From contig CM072919.1 of the NCBI GenBank assembly GCA_037013685.1, forward strand, positions 1,675,616-1,739,615: a stretch of 64,000 nucleotides of DNA, given 5' to 3'. The notes beneath the pieces were generated by a model. It was not told where the DNA came from, ran no database searches, and saw only the letters and a program-made list of their open reading frames with translations. A program made the position numbers and the translations under genes. This document shows positions 39,463 to 51,935 of the stretch, in pieces; the stretch's first letter is position 1; each line of letters starts with the position of its first letter. The stretch comes from Acridotheres tristis. Taxonomy: Eukaryota; Chordata; Aves; Passeriformes; Sturnidae.

Positions 39463-42400
39463 CCAAAGCTGAGCTGTACCCACCTCCTGCTCCCCTCTCT
39501 GCCCTGCAGGGCCAGGGCTCCTCCCCAGGAGCTGAGGATGCCCAGCTCCCCTCCCTCATGCCTGGCCCTGTCTCCCCATCACAGCCCGAGCCTAAATATA
39601 GTCCCTGGTTCTCTCTTCTTGTAGACACAACCGGTGCTCTGAGTCAAAGTCCTTTCCCATGAACTCACTGTTGCTTAATAAAGCACAAACCCTCGGAGAC
39701 CTTGATGCTGAGATCTGTCATTTTAATTCCCAGTAACACTTGTTCCTCTCCACTCCAGTATGTGGCCGCTGCTATTTTGGTTGGCACATCGGGAGCTGAA
39801 CAAGGAGCTCCGGCGCTCCAGATCTGAGCTGGGCAGAGCTGGGACAGCTTTGAAAACCAAACCCTCCTGATGGATGGGGCTGCAAGTGGCAGCTGAGCTC
39901 GTGGTGGCATGAAAAATTCAGGGGGAGGAAGGCAGGGAAGCAAGGGAAGAGCTGGGCTGAGGCAGAGGAAGGAGGAGGGCACGCTCAGGGAGATGGATCC
40001 TGCCTCTGCTGCCGGGCTGGATCCCAGCCTTGGGGTGCCCATGTGGATGCCAAGGCACCACAGCAGCCTGGGGATCACAGCCCACACCCTCCATGCTTTG
40101 TTTTTAACCCATCCCTGGTAAAGCTGTTTCTGTTTGCCCAAATTCTCCATCCAAATCTCTGCTGTTTGGCTGTTCTGGGGTGAATTTGGTGCTGTCCTCG
40201 GCTTGCCCATTTTACCTGGGAAAGAGGGAATGGCAGCCCCTGCCCGGGCCTGGGGTGGGCTCTGCTCTCCCACCACCAGGGCTAATTCTCCACTCTGCCA
40301 CCCCCATCCTGCCCAGCCTCAGCCCCCACCTCCAGCTCCAGCCCTAAAACACCACAGCTTCAACGGGATCCGAAGGAGAATCCAGCACATTCCTTTGCCA
40401 ATGGCTGAGCAAGGCTTGGCCCAGCCTGTCCCACTCCAGCATCCCTGGTCCCACAACCCCTGGGCCAAACCTTGTGGAAGCAGCTGCTTTGTCCTTGAAG
40501 GTAAACCCTACAAAAACTTCACAAACAGAAGAGTCAGCTGAGGGTGCCCAAAGCCCAATCCATTTCCCTTCCACAGCCACCGTGCCTCTTGGCAGCTTTT
40601 CCAAGCATTCTCGTGGGATTTATTGCTTTTCATCTCCTCTCACATCTCTGCTCTGAACATTTCTGCCCTCGCCTCTTTGTTTTGGGGCGTTTCCAGGACT
40701 CACAGAGTGGGGCCTTTGGGTTCAGGCAGCACCTTCCACCCTCCCTGCAGCCCCATGGACCACAGACATCGTGCAGGATGCTCCGTGAGGCTCCCCCTGC
40801 CTGCTCAGCCTGTCCCATCACTGCTCCACAGCCACACACAGGCAGCAGCAGTTTGGCTGCCCGAGGGACTGTGCCACCCTCCAAATCCAGGCCTCCACAC
40901 CACAGCCATTTACACCAGGGAAACTGAGGCACGGGATGCACACAGAAGGATTTTGGAGCCTCGTGGCGAATCAGTGCCACTGGGGACAAGCCCAGGATGG
41001 CCTCACTTGGCTCCCACCTCCTTCCCTTGGAGCTGTGGGACTGGGGACGTGGGGAGATGTTGCTGGTGACAGGTGTCCCACCCGGGCTGCCCACGATTCC
41101 CAGCACGGGAATCGCCGCTGCCCACGCACAGCACACCCGGCCACGTGCTCCACATTCCCAGCGTTATTCCCAGGGCTTCCAACACCTCTCTCCTATCCCA
41201 GGGATGTGAACGCAGCTCTGAGCTGCTGGAGCAGCCCAACTCCTCCTGCCTTATGGCAGCTCTGGCTCCTCATGGAGAGAAGAGGAGCCACCTGCTCCCT
41301 GCTGGGATGCTGGGGGGGGGGAACAGGAGTGATCCGACAGCCAGGAGTTGGGAAAAATCCATCCCAAACACATGGATTGAAAACCTTTAAATGCTGAGGG
41401 CAGCCAGTGCTGAGCCTGGCTGTGCCGCTGGGCTGTGAGTCCAGTGTTTAATTTGGGCCCAGGAGGGAAGAGCAGGGATTAGGTTTGGGCCTTGGAGCCA
41501 GGGATGAGTTCTCTGGTGAGGCAGAATTAGCACAGCTAATAAAAGCAGACATTCCTGAGCTCTAAACACTACAAAATAGGAAAAAAGCCCCCGGCCCTGC
41601 TATCTTCAGCTGGAGATCAGCAAAAGTGCATCCCTCCAGAAAGGCTGAGCCTGGCAGGACCCAGCCGTGCCTGGGGTGTGTCCCAGCTCTGCCCATCCCT
41701 CTGTCCCAGCTCTGCCCAGCACAGCCACGTCCCACCCTTGGCATTGATGCCCCAGACAGGAGAAACACAACCCAGCCCCTGTTCCTCCTGTCCTCCTGCT
41801 CCTTCCTCCAACAGGGCAGGATAAAAGCAAAATCGACTGATTTTGAAGCCAACTCTTTCCTGAAGCTGTTTTGCCTCCTGCTCTCTGCTCTTGGGATGCT
41901 CCTCCAGCTGTTTTGCAGGCTGGGCATTGGAGAGCATCTGCCCCCAAGCTCAGCCCACAACCCAAGCGTTTTGGGAAAGGCTGTAGGGTTTTTGCAATGT
42001 GAAAACCATAAGAAATCCTGGGTGGACCGAAAGTCCCCTCTCCAAGCTGGCCAGAACCCAGCTGGCTCCACCAGTCCTCCAGCAGCAAGAGGCAGCAGCT
42101 CCGCTGCCTCCCCTCCACGAGTGCTACAGAAACATCAGTGATAAAAACAGTGCAAAATTAAACCAGATCAACCCCAGGCTGCCCAACTGGCAGCTCCCCA
42201 ACTCACCTTCAATTATTCTCCCATTTAAAGGACGTGCACCACGTTCTCTGCCATGCCCTGGGGTGCCCTGATTTTATCCATCCTGCAAGAGGTGATGGAG
42301 CTTTGGGGGCAGAGCAACCACAAGGGCCCTGCACTTCTCAAAGGGTTATTGCAGGGTTCAACACCTGCATTTTGAATTTTAACCCACACAAAACCATATC

Positions 42401-43095
42401 ACTGCTGGGCAGCTCTGCTCCTGGAGGGCTTTTTGGTTTCAATGCCTCGTGTTTTGATTAAGAGGTTTGTAGGAACTTTCCCTGCCTGGATGAGGCTTTT
42501 CCCCTGGTGACACCCTTGCACTGGGGCTGGGTTTTGGGGTCTCCATCCTGCAGGCTGCACATCCCCAGCCAGGGTGAGAGACCACCCACAAAACCAAGCA
42601 GCAGCCAGGAGCTCTGCTAGGCCCAGGCTGGTGCTCCCCAGGTTACCAAAGATCCCCAATCCCGGTCACTTCCCGCTCCAGCCGTTCTGGTTCCAGTGCT
42701 CCTCACTCCCGAGGGCTGCCTTGGTGCTCTGGGTGCTGCCAGGCTGCAGGCACGGCTCCACTCTCCATCTATTTCACAGGCACTCTGCCTTCTGCTGCCA
42801 TCCCCTCCCTTCCTGGTTGCTCTTTTCTCCTTCCCAAAAACCTCGTCTCAGGGTAAGGCTGGGCAGGAATAGAAAAAGCAGCTGCTCCTCTGCAACTGCT
42901 GCCTGTGCGAACGCCGCGGGAATTGGAGCACCTTTTGTCAGGTTTTAGCTCAAATCCACTTCGCAAGTGGATTAAGGAACTGGCACAAAAGTACACTGGA
43001 GGGAGAGTGGGAAGAGGCAAAGGCTGCTATTCCAGCACGGCAGTAGGAGCCAGGAACGCTGTGCTTGCTGCCTGCTCCATTTCCCCGAGAAACAC
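39463..43095. other. intergenic, nothing recognised
   Basis: Non-coding as far as can be seen. No exon, RNA gene or transposon was recognised between the CR1 at 39.4 kb and the CpG island at 43.1 kb. Confidence 0.4.
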
Positions 43096-43099
43096 AACC

Positions 43100-44050
43100 C
43101 GGTAACATCCGCGGCTAAACCAACCCTCGGAATTTTCGACAGGAGAATCCGCCTAAAATCCGGGATGCTCGGGGAAGAGGCAGGAAGGGCCCTGGGGTGG
43201 CGAGGAGTGAGGACCTGCAGCAGCGCCCGGGGGGAAACACGAACGAGAGGAGATGGGAAAAGCTTTCCCGACTGCCGGCGATGCTCGGACCCGCGGGGCT
43301 GTGCCGGGGAAAGGGGCTGCGAGGCGGGGGGGGCACTGCGGGTACCGGACCCCCGGGGATGGAGCGGAGCAGGGGCTGGGCACCACCGGCATCCCCGGCG
43401 CGACCCTGCCCGGGGGCACCAGCGCTGCCCGCCGTGCCGAGCCCCCTCCCCGGGCACAGCCGGGGCTGCGGAGGGGCCTGGCGGCCGCGGGCGGTGGGCG
43501 CAGCCGGAGAGAGGGTGAAGGAGGGATGGATGGAGGGAGGGATGGAGGGAGGGATGCAGGGAGGCTGCGAGTCCCCAGGAGCGGCGGGGGCTCGGCGGCC
43601 GCCCCCCGGCGCCACGTGTGCGGCCCGGCACGACCCCCCCGGCCCCGGGACCCCGCACTCACCGCTCGGCTGCCGCTGCGGGGCTGCCCATGGTGCGGCG
43701 GCGGCGGCGGCGCGGGCAGAGCCGCAGCCCCGGGGGCGGCGCGGCGGCGGCTCCGGACGGACCCCGGCCCGGCCCCGGCCCGTCCCCGGGGGCGGCGCGG
43801 CGGCGGCGGCAGCGCCTCTCCAGCCGAGCGGGCCGAGAGCGGAGCCGCCCCCCGAGCCCCCCGCCCGGCCGGGGGAGGGACGGGGCCGGGGTCGATGCGC
43901 GGCTCGGGGCGGAGAACGGGCACGGCCCCGGGCGGAGAACCGGCACGGCCCCGGGCGGAGAACCGGCACAGCCCCGGAGGAACGCAAGGAAGGGTACGGG
44001 GGTCTCCTCCCCGCGCAGCCGTGAGCAAAGGGGAGGGGGTCCCCCGAGCA
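43100..44050. promoter_or_regulatory. CpG island, probable promoter of a minus-strand transcript
   Basis: Very CpG-dense DNA about 21 kb upstream of LINGO3 and 18 kb from the gene at the right edge. It includes a 24-bp tandem repeat (GGAGAACCGGCACGGCCCCGGGC type, three copies) at about 43912-43980 and short GGGATGGAGGGA repeats at 43525-43560. The long frames on both strands (to 456 aa) follow from GC-rich composition. Confidence 0.65.
43662..43692 (-). CDS. candidate first coding exon in the CpG island
   Basis: On the minus strand a consensus Kozak start (CACCATGGG) at about 43690 opens nine codons, MGSPAAAAE, followed by a consensus donor (GAGCG|GTGAGT). Joining it to acceptors next to LINGO3 reaches a stop at once, so it is either the first exon of an unidentified gene or a 5' leader with a short upstream frame. 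No downstream partner exon was recognised. Confidence 0.35.
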
Positions 44051-44111
44051 GCCTGGGGTGTCCAAGACTCGGAGTGCCCTCCCTGAGGTTCCCAACTCCA
44101 TGCCAGCACCG

Positions 44112-44262
44112 TGGGGTACCCCCGACCACCGTGCCTGGGCTCCCCCACTCCCACTCCTCACACCCGGGTACCCCCGACCACCGTGCCTGGGCTCCCCCAC
44201 TCCCACTCCTCACACCCGGGTACCCCCACACCGCCCTGCCTGGGCTCCCTCCATGCCAGCAC
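44112..44262 (+). repeat. ~53-bp tandem repeat, nearly three copies
   Basis: Units begin GTACCCCCGACCACCGTGCC near 44115 and 44168, with a degenerate third near 44220. The first two are almost identical. Confidence 0.85.
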
Positions 44263-46445
44263 CCGCAGGTGCCCGCCTGCCACCCTGCCTGCCCCAGGAC
44301 AGGGTCTGGGGGCCACCTCACCCTGAGCTGCCCTCTGCACTGAAGGTGGAGGTGGTCGTGGATGAGGACAGCCATGTCCCCGCCATCCCATGGGAAATTT
44401 GGGTAATCAGGGCACAAACTGAGCTGTGACCCCAGGAATGAGCGCAGCCCCCAGCCCAACCAGGGCTCCTGTGTTTGTGCCCCCGCACTGGGCTCCACTG
44501 TCTCTTGCAGCAGTGCCAGGGAGATGCCAGGCTCACGGGGAAATGATCTGGAGCCCCCCAGCAGCCCCCCTATCCCGCATGGGGCCAGCACTCACCATTG
44601 CCCATTCCTCCTTGGAGTTCTCCTCTTGCTCCTCTTCGCTCCTGCCGAAACCTCCTGAGCTGTGGTGATTTGGTTAATTGGGCTTTGAGGATGGCAGAGG
44701 CCAATTCCCTCCTTGGCTCTGACTTGCAGGGTGGAATTGTTGCTCCTCTCCATTCATCGCTGGCCAGTCCAGGCTGGTCTTAGCCTTGCTGGTCCCTGGC
44801 CTCAGGGGCTGTGGGCAGCTGATGCAGAGTGTCCTGTGCCCTTGATGTGCTGTGTGCCAGCTGACCAAGCACCACCTGAGCCATTCGGTGACATTTGCTG
44901 CGTCTGACAGCGCTTTTCAAGCAGGGTTTGGCAGCATCTTCTTCACTTTACAGCTGAGGAAACTGAGGGCAGAACTCAGAGGGAAGGAATGGGGTTCAGC
45001 ACTGAATACCAGGTGGGTCCAACGCGGTGGTTTCGCCTGGACTGGCTCCGTTTGTGCAGGATTTTGTCAGGAGAAATGCCAACAGCTCTCCCAGCCTTGT
45101 CGGTTCCACTCCCAACTCCCATCCCTTGCTGCAGCCCAGCGCTTCTGCTGATGGAGGTTCCTGGTGCCTCCTGCTGCTCGCTTGCTCCGGGATGTGGATT
45201 TATAATTTCATTGCAGGCACACGCAGCTCGGGCTTTCCCATTTGAGCTTCATCCCCAGCCTCAGCCCTGGATCTGCGCTTAAAACCAGGAGATTTATGTA
45301 GCTGGGAAGGAATTTCACTGCTGTTTTAAACAATATCAACTTATCTGCTTAGGGAAAGATGAAAAATCCAGGCATGAAAATTGTGGCTGGTTTAGTTGGG
45401 GATGGATTTTTAAGAGGCAGGTGTGGGGGGAGGGTGTGCTGGAGCTATCCACGTCTCATTTCCATTCCCCAGGATGGAAAGGTGATTCTGGCTAATTTGA
45501 ACACAGTCATTAAACTGCTGTATCAAAAGCACAGAGTCAATTAAGCAGCGTCCCCCCCGCCCTGGCTCCACAGGCTGTGCTGTTTTAATCAGGGATGGGG
45601 GGAATTGCTGCTGTTTCCACACAGCTCCCGATCCCAGTGCTGGGAGTCAAGGGCTGAGCTGATTTTGCCTGATGGAAGATGCTCTCCTGCCCGCTGGCCA
45701 GGGTTAGAGGTGATTTTGGGGGAGCAGACTTCTGACAAATACACTGGGGGAGCCCCAGGTTGGAGGGGACTGCTGTGTCCTTGTCCCCTCCCTATTCATC
45801 TCACCAGAAAATCAAATTATTTCTGTCTTACTGTGCCCCCTTCATGCCATTATTTTATTTTGGGGGAAACCAAGGCACAGCACAGGAGCAGGCAGGTTGT
45901 GACTCAATCCTGTGCCCTGGGTTTTGGCTCAGCCCTGCTCCCCCTCTGGGCTCTCTCTCCCACCCATTAACTCCAATGCCCTTCTGGCATCACTTTGGGC
46001 TTTGAGGAAGGAGCAGGACAAAACTGTGGAGGAAAAGCACCAGGCTGAGGTGACCAGTTCTGCTTCCCCAAGCCACAGTCCCGACACTGGACGTTGGAGA
46101 ATCCCGCAGGGCCCTTGGTCTTGTGCTCCAATTAATTCAAATTGGCTTCAATATGAGCATAAATCCAAAGGGATCTTAGGCCAGGAGCCAGGGACAGGTT
46201 GGGGAGGAGGTCCCTGCCAGGGGCTGTGGAATTTGGGATGCTGAGATGGGACCTGGTCCCCTCCTTAGGGGCTTTACCCCCACCTGTCCCCTCTGTCCCA
46301 AGAGCCTGGCCCTGAACAAAAATAGCACCCCCACCAATGAGGATGGGGACCCATAAACCACCAAAAACCTCCACAATCTTGCTGAGCACTGGGACTGGGA
46401 TGAAATGGGGCCACCTGGGTGCCAGCTGTACTCTGGGAACACAAA
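44263..46445. other. intergenic, nothing recognised
   Basis: No supported exon, RNA gene or known repeat. Confidence 0.4.
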
Positions 46446-46447
46446 TG

Positions 46448-46640
46448 CATGGAATCATAGAATCATCTCTGTGGGAAGAGACCTTCCAGACCACCCAGTC
46501 CAACTGTCCCCAGTTTGGGGGACACACACAAGTGGCAGGACCCCGAGGCTCCAGGGAGGGCCCCTGTCTTTGGAGATGCTGTTCCAAGCAAGCCAGCGCT
46601 GGGATTGTCTTGACAAGTTTTGCTGCTTTCTGGGGCATTT
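46448..46640 (-). mobile_element. CR1 LINE 3' end, diverged
   Basis: Begins with the CR1 terminus GGAATCATAGAATCATCTCTG, then GGAAGAGACCTTCCAGACCA and CCAGTCCAACTGTCCCCAG. The inner part is diverged and the left border is uncertain. Confidence 0.65.
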
Positions 46641-47699
46641 TCACACAGACTCAGCAAAATGATTTAGGGGAAAAAAAAAAAAAGAAGTGTGAGAGAAATA
46701 AAAAAATCGCAGCTGCTCTGGCACACGCTCAAAATCCCAAAGAGTTTTTGACTGAAACGTGCCAAGGGGAAAAAAATAATTCCAACAAAGTGAGAAGTAA
46801 AGTCCCTTTTGCCCGCAGTTTGCCCTCTGTGGTGAAGTGAGGGATCTTTCCCGGCTGATCCCAGGATCCAGAGCCTCTCCCTGCCTGCAGGGTCGCTGTC
46901 AGCCCCTCCTGCTGCCGGCCACGCTGGTCCCCTGCCAGCCCGAATGCAGCATTCCAGCGCTGCCAGCTCCAGTGGCAGCCCGGGAGGTTTTTGTCCCCTC
47001 TCAGGATGCAGCAATGGGAGCCGTGTGATGAGAGCAGGCTCCTGCTGCTCGTTCATTTTGCCTAATGGGAACCTCGATGGACTCCTCGAAGGAGCCGGCT
47101 GGATGCTCCCCCTCCATGTGCTCCTACGGAATTTGGGTTTTGGGGAGCCCATCAGGAACCACTTTAGTGCTGGGCTGATGCCAGGAGAGCTTGGGGGTGC
47201 CAGGGAGCCAGTCCTGGCTTGGCAGCCCAGACCTCCCAGTCCCAAATGTCCCTGAGCAGAGCCAGACACACCACAGGGACTGGGAACAGCACCATCGCCC
47301 CCAGGGCTGAGCAGTGGGATTATTGTGTGCTGGCCAGAGGCTTTGCAGTGTCCCAAACATCACTGCAGGGTGACACTGCACAGCCGGAGGGCACCGTGCC
47401 CCAGGGACACTGTCCTGTGTTGTCCCTCCATGCAGCCCCTCCCAGGGACCTGCCAAAGTGGGACCAGGAGATCCCGTGGGCTCACTCTGGCCTGGTCACC
47501 CATCACACCCAAAAACGCAGCTTCACCGCAGGAGTGCACTCTGGCAGGACTCCAGCATGGAAATCAGGGGGCACAGCCCCACTGTGGGGTTTGGGGGACA
47601 CAGGGAAGAGTGGCTGCCACATCATGAGTGACATCTGTGACCTGCTGTGCACAGAGCTGGGATTGTTCCCTTGCAAATCCTCTTGTTCCTCCTCCAATA

Positions 47700-48028
47700 C
47701 CCCTGGTCCCTCCTGCAATGCCCCTGGTCCCCCCTCCAATGCCCCTGGTCCCCCTCCAATGCCCCTGGTCCCCCTCCTATGCCCCTGGTCCCCCTTCAAT
47801 GCCCTTGGTCCCCCCTCCAATGCCCCTGGTCCCCCCTCCAATACCCCTGGTCCCCCTCCAATGCCCCTGGTCCCCCTCCAATGCCCCTGGTCCCTCCTGC
47901 AATGCCCCTGGTCCCTCCTCCAATGCCCCTGGTCCCCCTCCAATGCCCCTGGTCCCTCCTGCAATGCCCCTGGTCCCCCCTCCAATGCCCCTGGTCCCCC
48001 TCCAATGCCCCTGGTCCCCCCTCCAATG
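47700..48028 (+). repeat. 20/21-bp minisatellite, 16 units
   Basis: Sixteen tandem units of the type CCCCTGGTCCCCCTCCAATG, of 20 or 21 bp because of a variable C-run. Variant units (CTCCTGCAATG, CTCCTATG, CCCTTGG) are interspersed. Proline-rich frames across it are not genes. Confidence 0.95.
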
Positions 48029-48446
48029 CCCATTTCCTCCAGCTGTCTCTGCCCTGACCCCAATGTCTCAGTGTCTGCACTTTAGATCTGTTCATTTTGA
48101 GCAGGAACCCCTGAGGGGGGACAGTCCCACCTCAGTTCCCTGCCAGAGCCCGGCAGGCAGCCCCTCTCTGCACACACAGCCTGAGCCCGTGACTAAGCCC
48201 AGTTACTTTTAATAAATATTTGGTAATAACAATGGAAGTTTCTCTGGCCAGGAACCTGCTGTTCTGAGCTGTGCCCAGCCGAAGCAGCACCAGGTGAAAG
48301 GTTTTCATCCAAGCAAGAGGGAGAGGGACCTTTCCCCTCTCTCACTGCCTGGGCTTCAAGTGACAGCAGTGCTGGGATGTTCACCTTCCCTTCCTCCCAC
48401 TGCAACCCCTGAGTGAGCGCTCATGTCTGGCTCCAGGTGTCCCTTT

Positions 48447-48762
48447 TGGCACTGAAGTCAGCCCAAGGTGACAAACTCCACCAAAGGAGGATTTCCTCCC
48501 TTTTTTACAGGCCAGTTTTGTAGAGCCATCCAGCCCCAGCAGGCTTCAGCAGGAGAAATGCAGCCAGTGCTGGGAAACCAGAGATTATTTGCTTTATCCT
48601 TCTCTGAGGAGGGAAATGTTAGGCCAGGTTTGAGGGTTGTTGAGCCTGCAAAGCTCCTGCTGAAGCCGGCTGAGGCTGGGTGGTTCTACAAATCTGGCCC
48701 TTAAAAAAGGGAGGAAATCCTCCTTTGGTGGAGTTTGTCACCTTGGGCTGACTTCAGTGCCA
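48447..48762. repeat. long inverted repeat, 109-bp arms and 98-bp loop
   Basis: The left arm 48447-48555 is the gap-free reverse complement of 48654-48762. The outer 61 bp match perfectly. The inner 48 bp carry about seven mismatches. Outer ends read TGGCACTGAAG / CTTCAGTGCCA. The flanks carry a loose direct repeat (CCAGGTGTCCCTTT / CCAGGTCCCATTT). A transcript would fold into a long hairpin. It may be a foldback transposon, an inverted duplication or a hairpin-RNA source. No transposon family was recognised. Confidence 0.92.
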
Positions 48763-48939
48763 CCCCAGGTCCCATTTGCAAGGCCATCCCTTCTTTGCTG
48801 GGGATCAGGGGGCCTTGCACAGCACCCAGATCCCTCCCCTGTCTGTGGCACTGTCAGACATGGAGCTGGTGTCACCCTCCAGGGCTGTCCAGCCCCACAG
48901 AGCCCACGGACTGATTGCCCACATATGAAAGATAGTGAG

Positions 48940-49352
48940 CCATTAGAGAGTGTCCAAAGGAGGGCAAGGAGGATGAGGACAGGCTTGAGGAGAAGCCACG
49001 TGAGAAGTGGCTGAGGGCACTTGGGAGCGGAGGAGACTGAGGGGAGACTCCTCGGGGGCTGCAGCTCCTCCCGAGGGGAGGCACAGGGGCAGGGGCTGAG
49101 CTCTGCTCTGGGCCAGGGCCAGGAGCCCAGGAAGGGCTGGAGCTGTGCCAGGGCTTGGCATGGAGCTCAGGGAAAGGTTCTTCCCCCCGAGGGTGCTGGG
49201 CACTGCCCAGGCTCCCCAGGGAATGGTCCCGGCCCCAAGGCTGCCAGAGCTCCAGGAGCGTTTGGACAGCGCTCTCAGGGATGCTCAGGGCGGGATTGTT
49301 GGGGGGTCTGTGCAGGGACAGGGGCTGCCCTGATCATCCCTCAGGGATCCAT
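48940..49352 (+). mobile_element. CR1 LINE 3' end (young copy)
   Basis: Starts at GAGAGTGTCCAAAGGAGGGC and continues with the full young-type 3' region to TCAGGGATCCATTCTGGGATT. One half of an inverted pair with 49965-50318. Confidence 0.87.
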
Positions 49353-49964
49353 TCTGGGATTTATTCCCCATAGGTTCTGATTTACTCCCCTCAACCAGTG
49401 GGGCCAGCATTGCCCAGCTCATTTTCCCATCCTGGCAGCTCTGTGGTTTCTGTTTGCCCAGCTAATCCAGGAAGGTGCTGCAGGTACCAGGATGCACTGA
49501 CAGAGCAGCTGCTGCCAGCCCCAGCTCCTTCTCCCCACTGTGATCCTTGGCTCCACACCAGGGTTTGTGCCCAGCTGTGCCCAGCCAGGCAGGATGGCAG
49601 AGCCACCTGTGTCCCAAGGGCCCCCAGCCGGACTGGGAGCAGCCTGGGGACAGTGCAGTGACAGGGTTTGGGTTGGGGGAGTCCCTGGGGTGGGAAAGCC
49701 TCATGTAAGGACCCCTGCTCGACCCAAAAGCTGCATGGAGCAGAACATTTCAGGCTCCAAATGCAGCTGCCCCAGGCTGCCTGAGCTCAGGGGTTTTAGG
49801 GAGCTGATGGCTGAGCTGAGGAATGCACTCTATAGATGATCACCCCAGATTTTACCCCCAACATTTTCCCTTCTTGTCCACTTATTATTACCTTATTTTT
49901 ATCAGGGGTGGGGTGTGCTTGGCACAGTCGTGGTGCTGTCCTGGTGTGGATGGGCAGGACAATC
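49353..49964. other. spacer between inverted CR1 copies
   Basis: About 600 bp of unique DNA with no gene recognised. Confidence 0.4.
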
Positions 49965-50318
49965 ACAGAATCCTGGAATATTCTGAACTGGATCCCTGAG
50001 GGATGATCAGGGCAGCCCCTGTCCCTGCACAGACCCCCCAACAATCCCACCCTGAGCATCCCTGAGAGCGCTGTCCAAACGCTCCTGGAGCTCTGGCAGC
50101 CTTGGGGCCGGGACCATTCCCTGGGGAGCCTGGGCAGTGCCCAGCACCCTCGGGGGGAAGAACCTTTCCCTGAGCTCCATGCCAAGCCCTGGCACAGCTC
50201 CAGCCCTTCCTGGGCTCCTGGCCCTGGCCCAGAGCAGAGCTCAGCCCCTGCCCCTGTGCCTCCCCTCGGGAGGAGCTGCAGCCCCCGAGGAGTCTCCCCT
50301 CGGTCTCTCCTCCAGCCG
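49965..50318 (-). mobile_element. CR1 LINE 3' end (young copy), inverted
   Basis: Minus-strand copy: CACAGAATCCTGGAATATTC, then TGATCAGGGCAGCCCCTGTC and on to GAGTCTCCCCTCGGTCTCTCC. Near-identical to the plus-strand copies. 5'-truncated at about 50318. Confidence 0.87.
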
Positions 50319-51860
50319 TACAGATGAGAAGCAGTGCAATGGTTTTTTTTTTCCTGGTGATTCCTGTCTCAGCAGGTCCCAGGTCGCCTCCCCGTGCCTG
50401 AACCAGCTCAGGGATCCATGTGCTGCGCTTCCCGGTGGGATCCCAGCGCTCCCCCACCCTCGGGGAGCTGGGGGCGGCCACTCCGCTGCCTCCCCGCGAG
50501 GAAATTGCTCCTGATGGAATCCAGCCCACATTCCCTGAGCCGCAGCGTGCGGAAGGAACGCGCTGCCACCCCCGTCTCCCTCGCCCTCCCTCCTGCCTTT
50601 ATCTGCGAGTGGCATCGAATCCCTCCAGCAGCTCCCAGCTCCTCTTCAAATACCATTAGAGCTGCTTTGCAGGCGATTAGAATTCCAGGCACTGCGGTGC
50701 CACGGACGGCAAACACGGCATTGGCACCTTCCAGACGGAAATGTCCCCGTGTCCCCGTGTCACTGCGACCCGCAGACAGAGCTGGTTCTAATCGGTTCTA
50801 ATCCCAGCTCTGGGAGCTGCTGGTTCCTCTCAAGGATGGGGCCATTGTGGAATTGTCCCCAGGGAATCTGAACAGGATTGCACAGCAATAAAATCCCCAA
50901 ATCCCTGCCTGTCTGTGCTGTGGGATGGCCCTGGCCAGGTTGTCACCCAGGGATGGCTCAGGAATGGCTCGCTGGATTCAGGAGGGATCTCACTGGGGCC
51001 ACCAGCCAGGGACATCCCCTCAGCCTCTCCTGGTGGCTCCCTCCCAGCTGGCAGTGTGTCTGACCCACTCCTCAGGGTGTTATCTTGGGAAAAAAAAGCT
51101 GTCACTTGGTGTGAGTGGCTCAGGGCCACGTCCCCTGTCACCACCAGGACTGTCCCCTTGCTGGGAAGGAAGGGACTCACAGCACCAAACTGGTGAAGGA
51201 GAGCACCCACACCACAGTGTGGGCTCGGTGACCTCCCAGCCCCTTCCCTGTGCCCAGGTACAGCTGGCAGGTGACAGTGGTGACAACACACTGTCCCTTT
51301 GCTTGCTGGGGGCTCTCAAGGCCCCCTCTCCCCCCTGCTGTGCCCTCTGTTTTGAGGGATGTGCCCTTCCCAATCCCTTTCCTGCTTCAGGGTCATGCTG
51401 AGGCAAGGAGGTGCCAATCCCCAAAATTCTGCTTCTTCCCTGTCCTCACATGGATCATGTCCAGAATATGTCCAGAAACTCAAAGAGCAAAGGAAGAACC
51501 CCCCCTGTCCCCATCTTTTCCTGCTCTCCCCAGTCCAGCACAGGGGGTCCTGGGTTTTTTTTTTGCTGCCTACTCTTGCTCCACGTCCTTGGAGTGGGAT
51601 GGGAGCTGTTAGGTTGAAAGACAAATTATGCTGGGATGCAGTGATGGCAGAGCTGATTCATCAGCTGGGGGGGTCTACAAGGTCTAATTTGGGAGGGAAG
51701 AGCTGACGAATCCTTCAGTAACCAGGAAGACTTGGGAAACTTTTCCTGGCTGAACACATTATTAACTTCCCTGCCCATCCAAGAGCTCGGATGGGGAGGC
51801 TGCCATGTTGGGGAAAAGGTTTTAAACAGAAAATGTGTTCGCAGGAAACAGCTTCAAACT
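50319..51860. other. intergenic, nothing recognised
   Basis: Includes a CpG-richer segment at about 50.38-50.78 kb but no supported exon or promoter elements. Confidence 0.4.
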
Positions 51861-51865
51861 TGCTG

Positions 51866-51935
51866 GATCATCATCAATTGTTGGACTCAGTGATCTCACA
51901 GATCTTTTCCAACCTTAATGGTTCCATGGTTTCTC
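51866..51935 (+). mobile_element. CR1 LINE 3' terminal fragment
   Basis: GTTGGACTCAGTGATCTCAC followed by GATCTTTTCCAACCTTAATG, the end of an older CR1. Confidence 0.75.

Noticed and set aside
43115..44591. Frames of 228-363 aa on both strands across the CpG island
   Set aside because: Stop-codon-poor GC-rich composition gives long frames in every register. Only the short Kozak-ATG/donor segment at 43.66-43.69 kb has gene-like signals.
47219..48212. Proline-rich frames of 186-288 aa (APGPP/MPLVP repeats)
   Set aside because: They are translations of the 20/21-bp minisatellite, whose variable unit length rotates through all frames.
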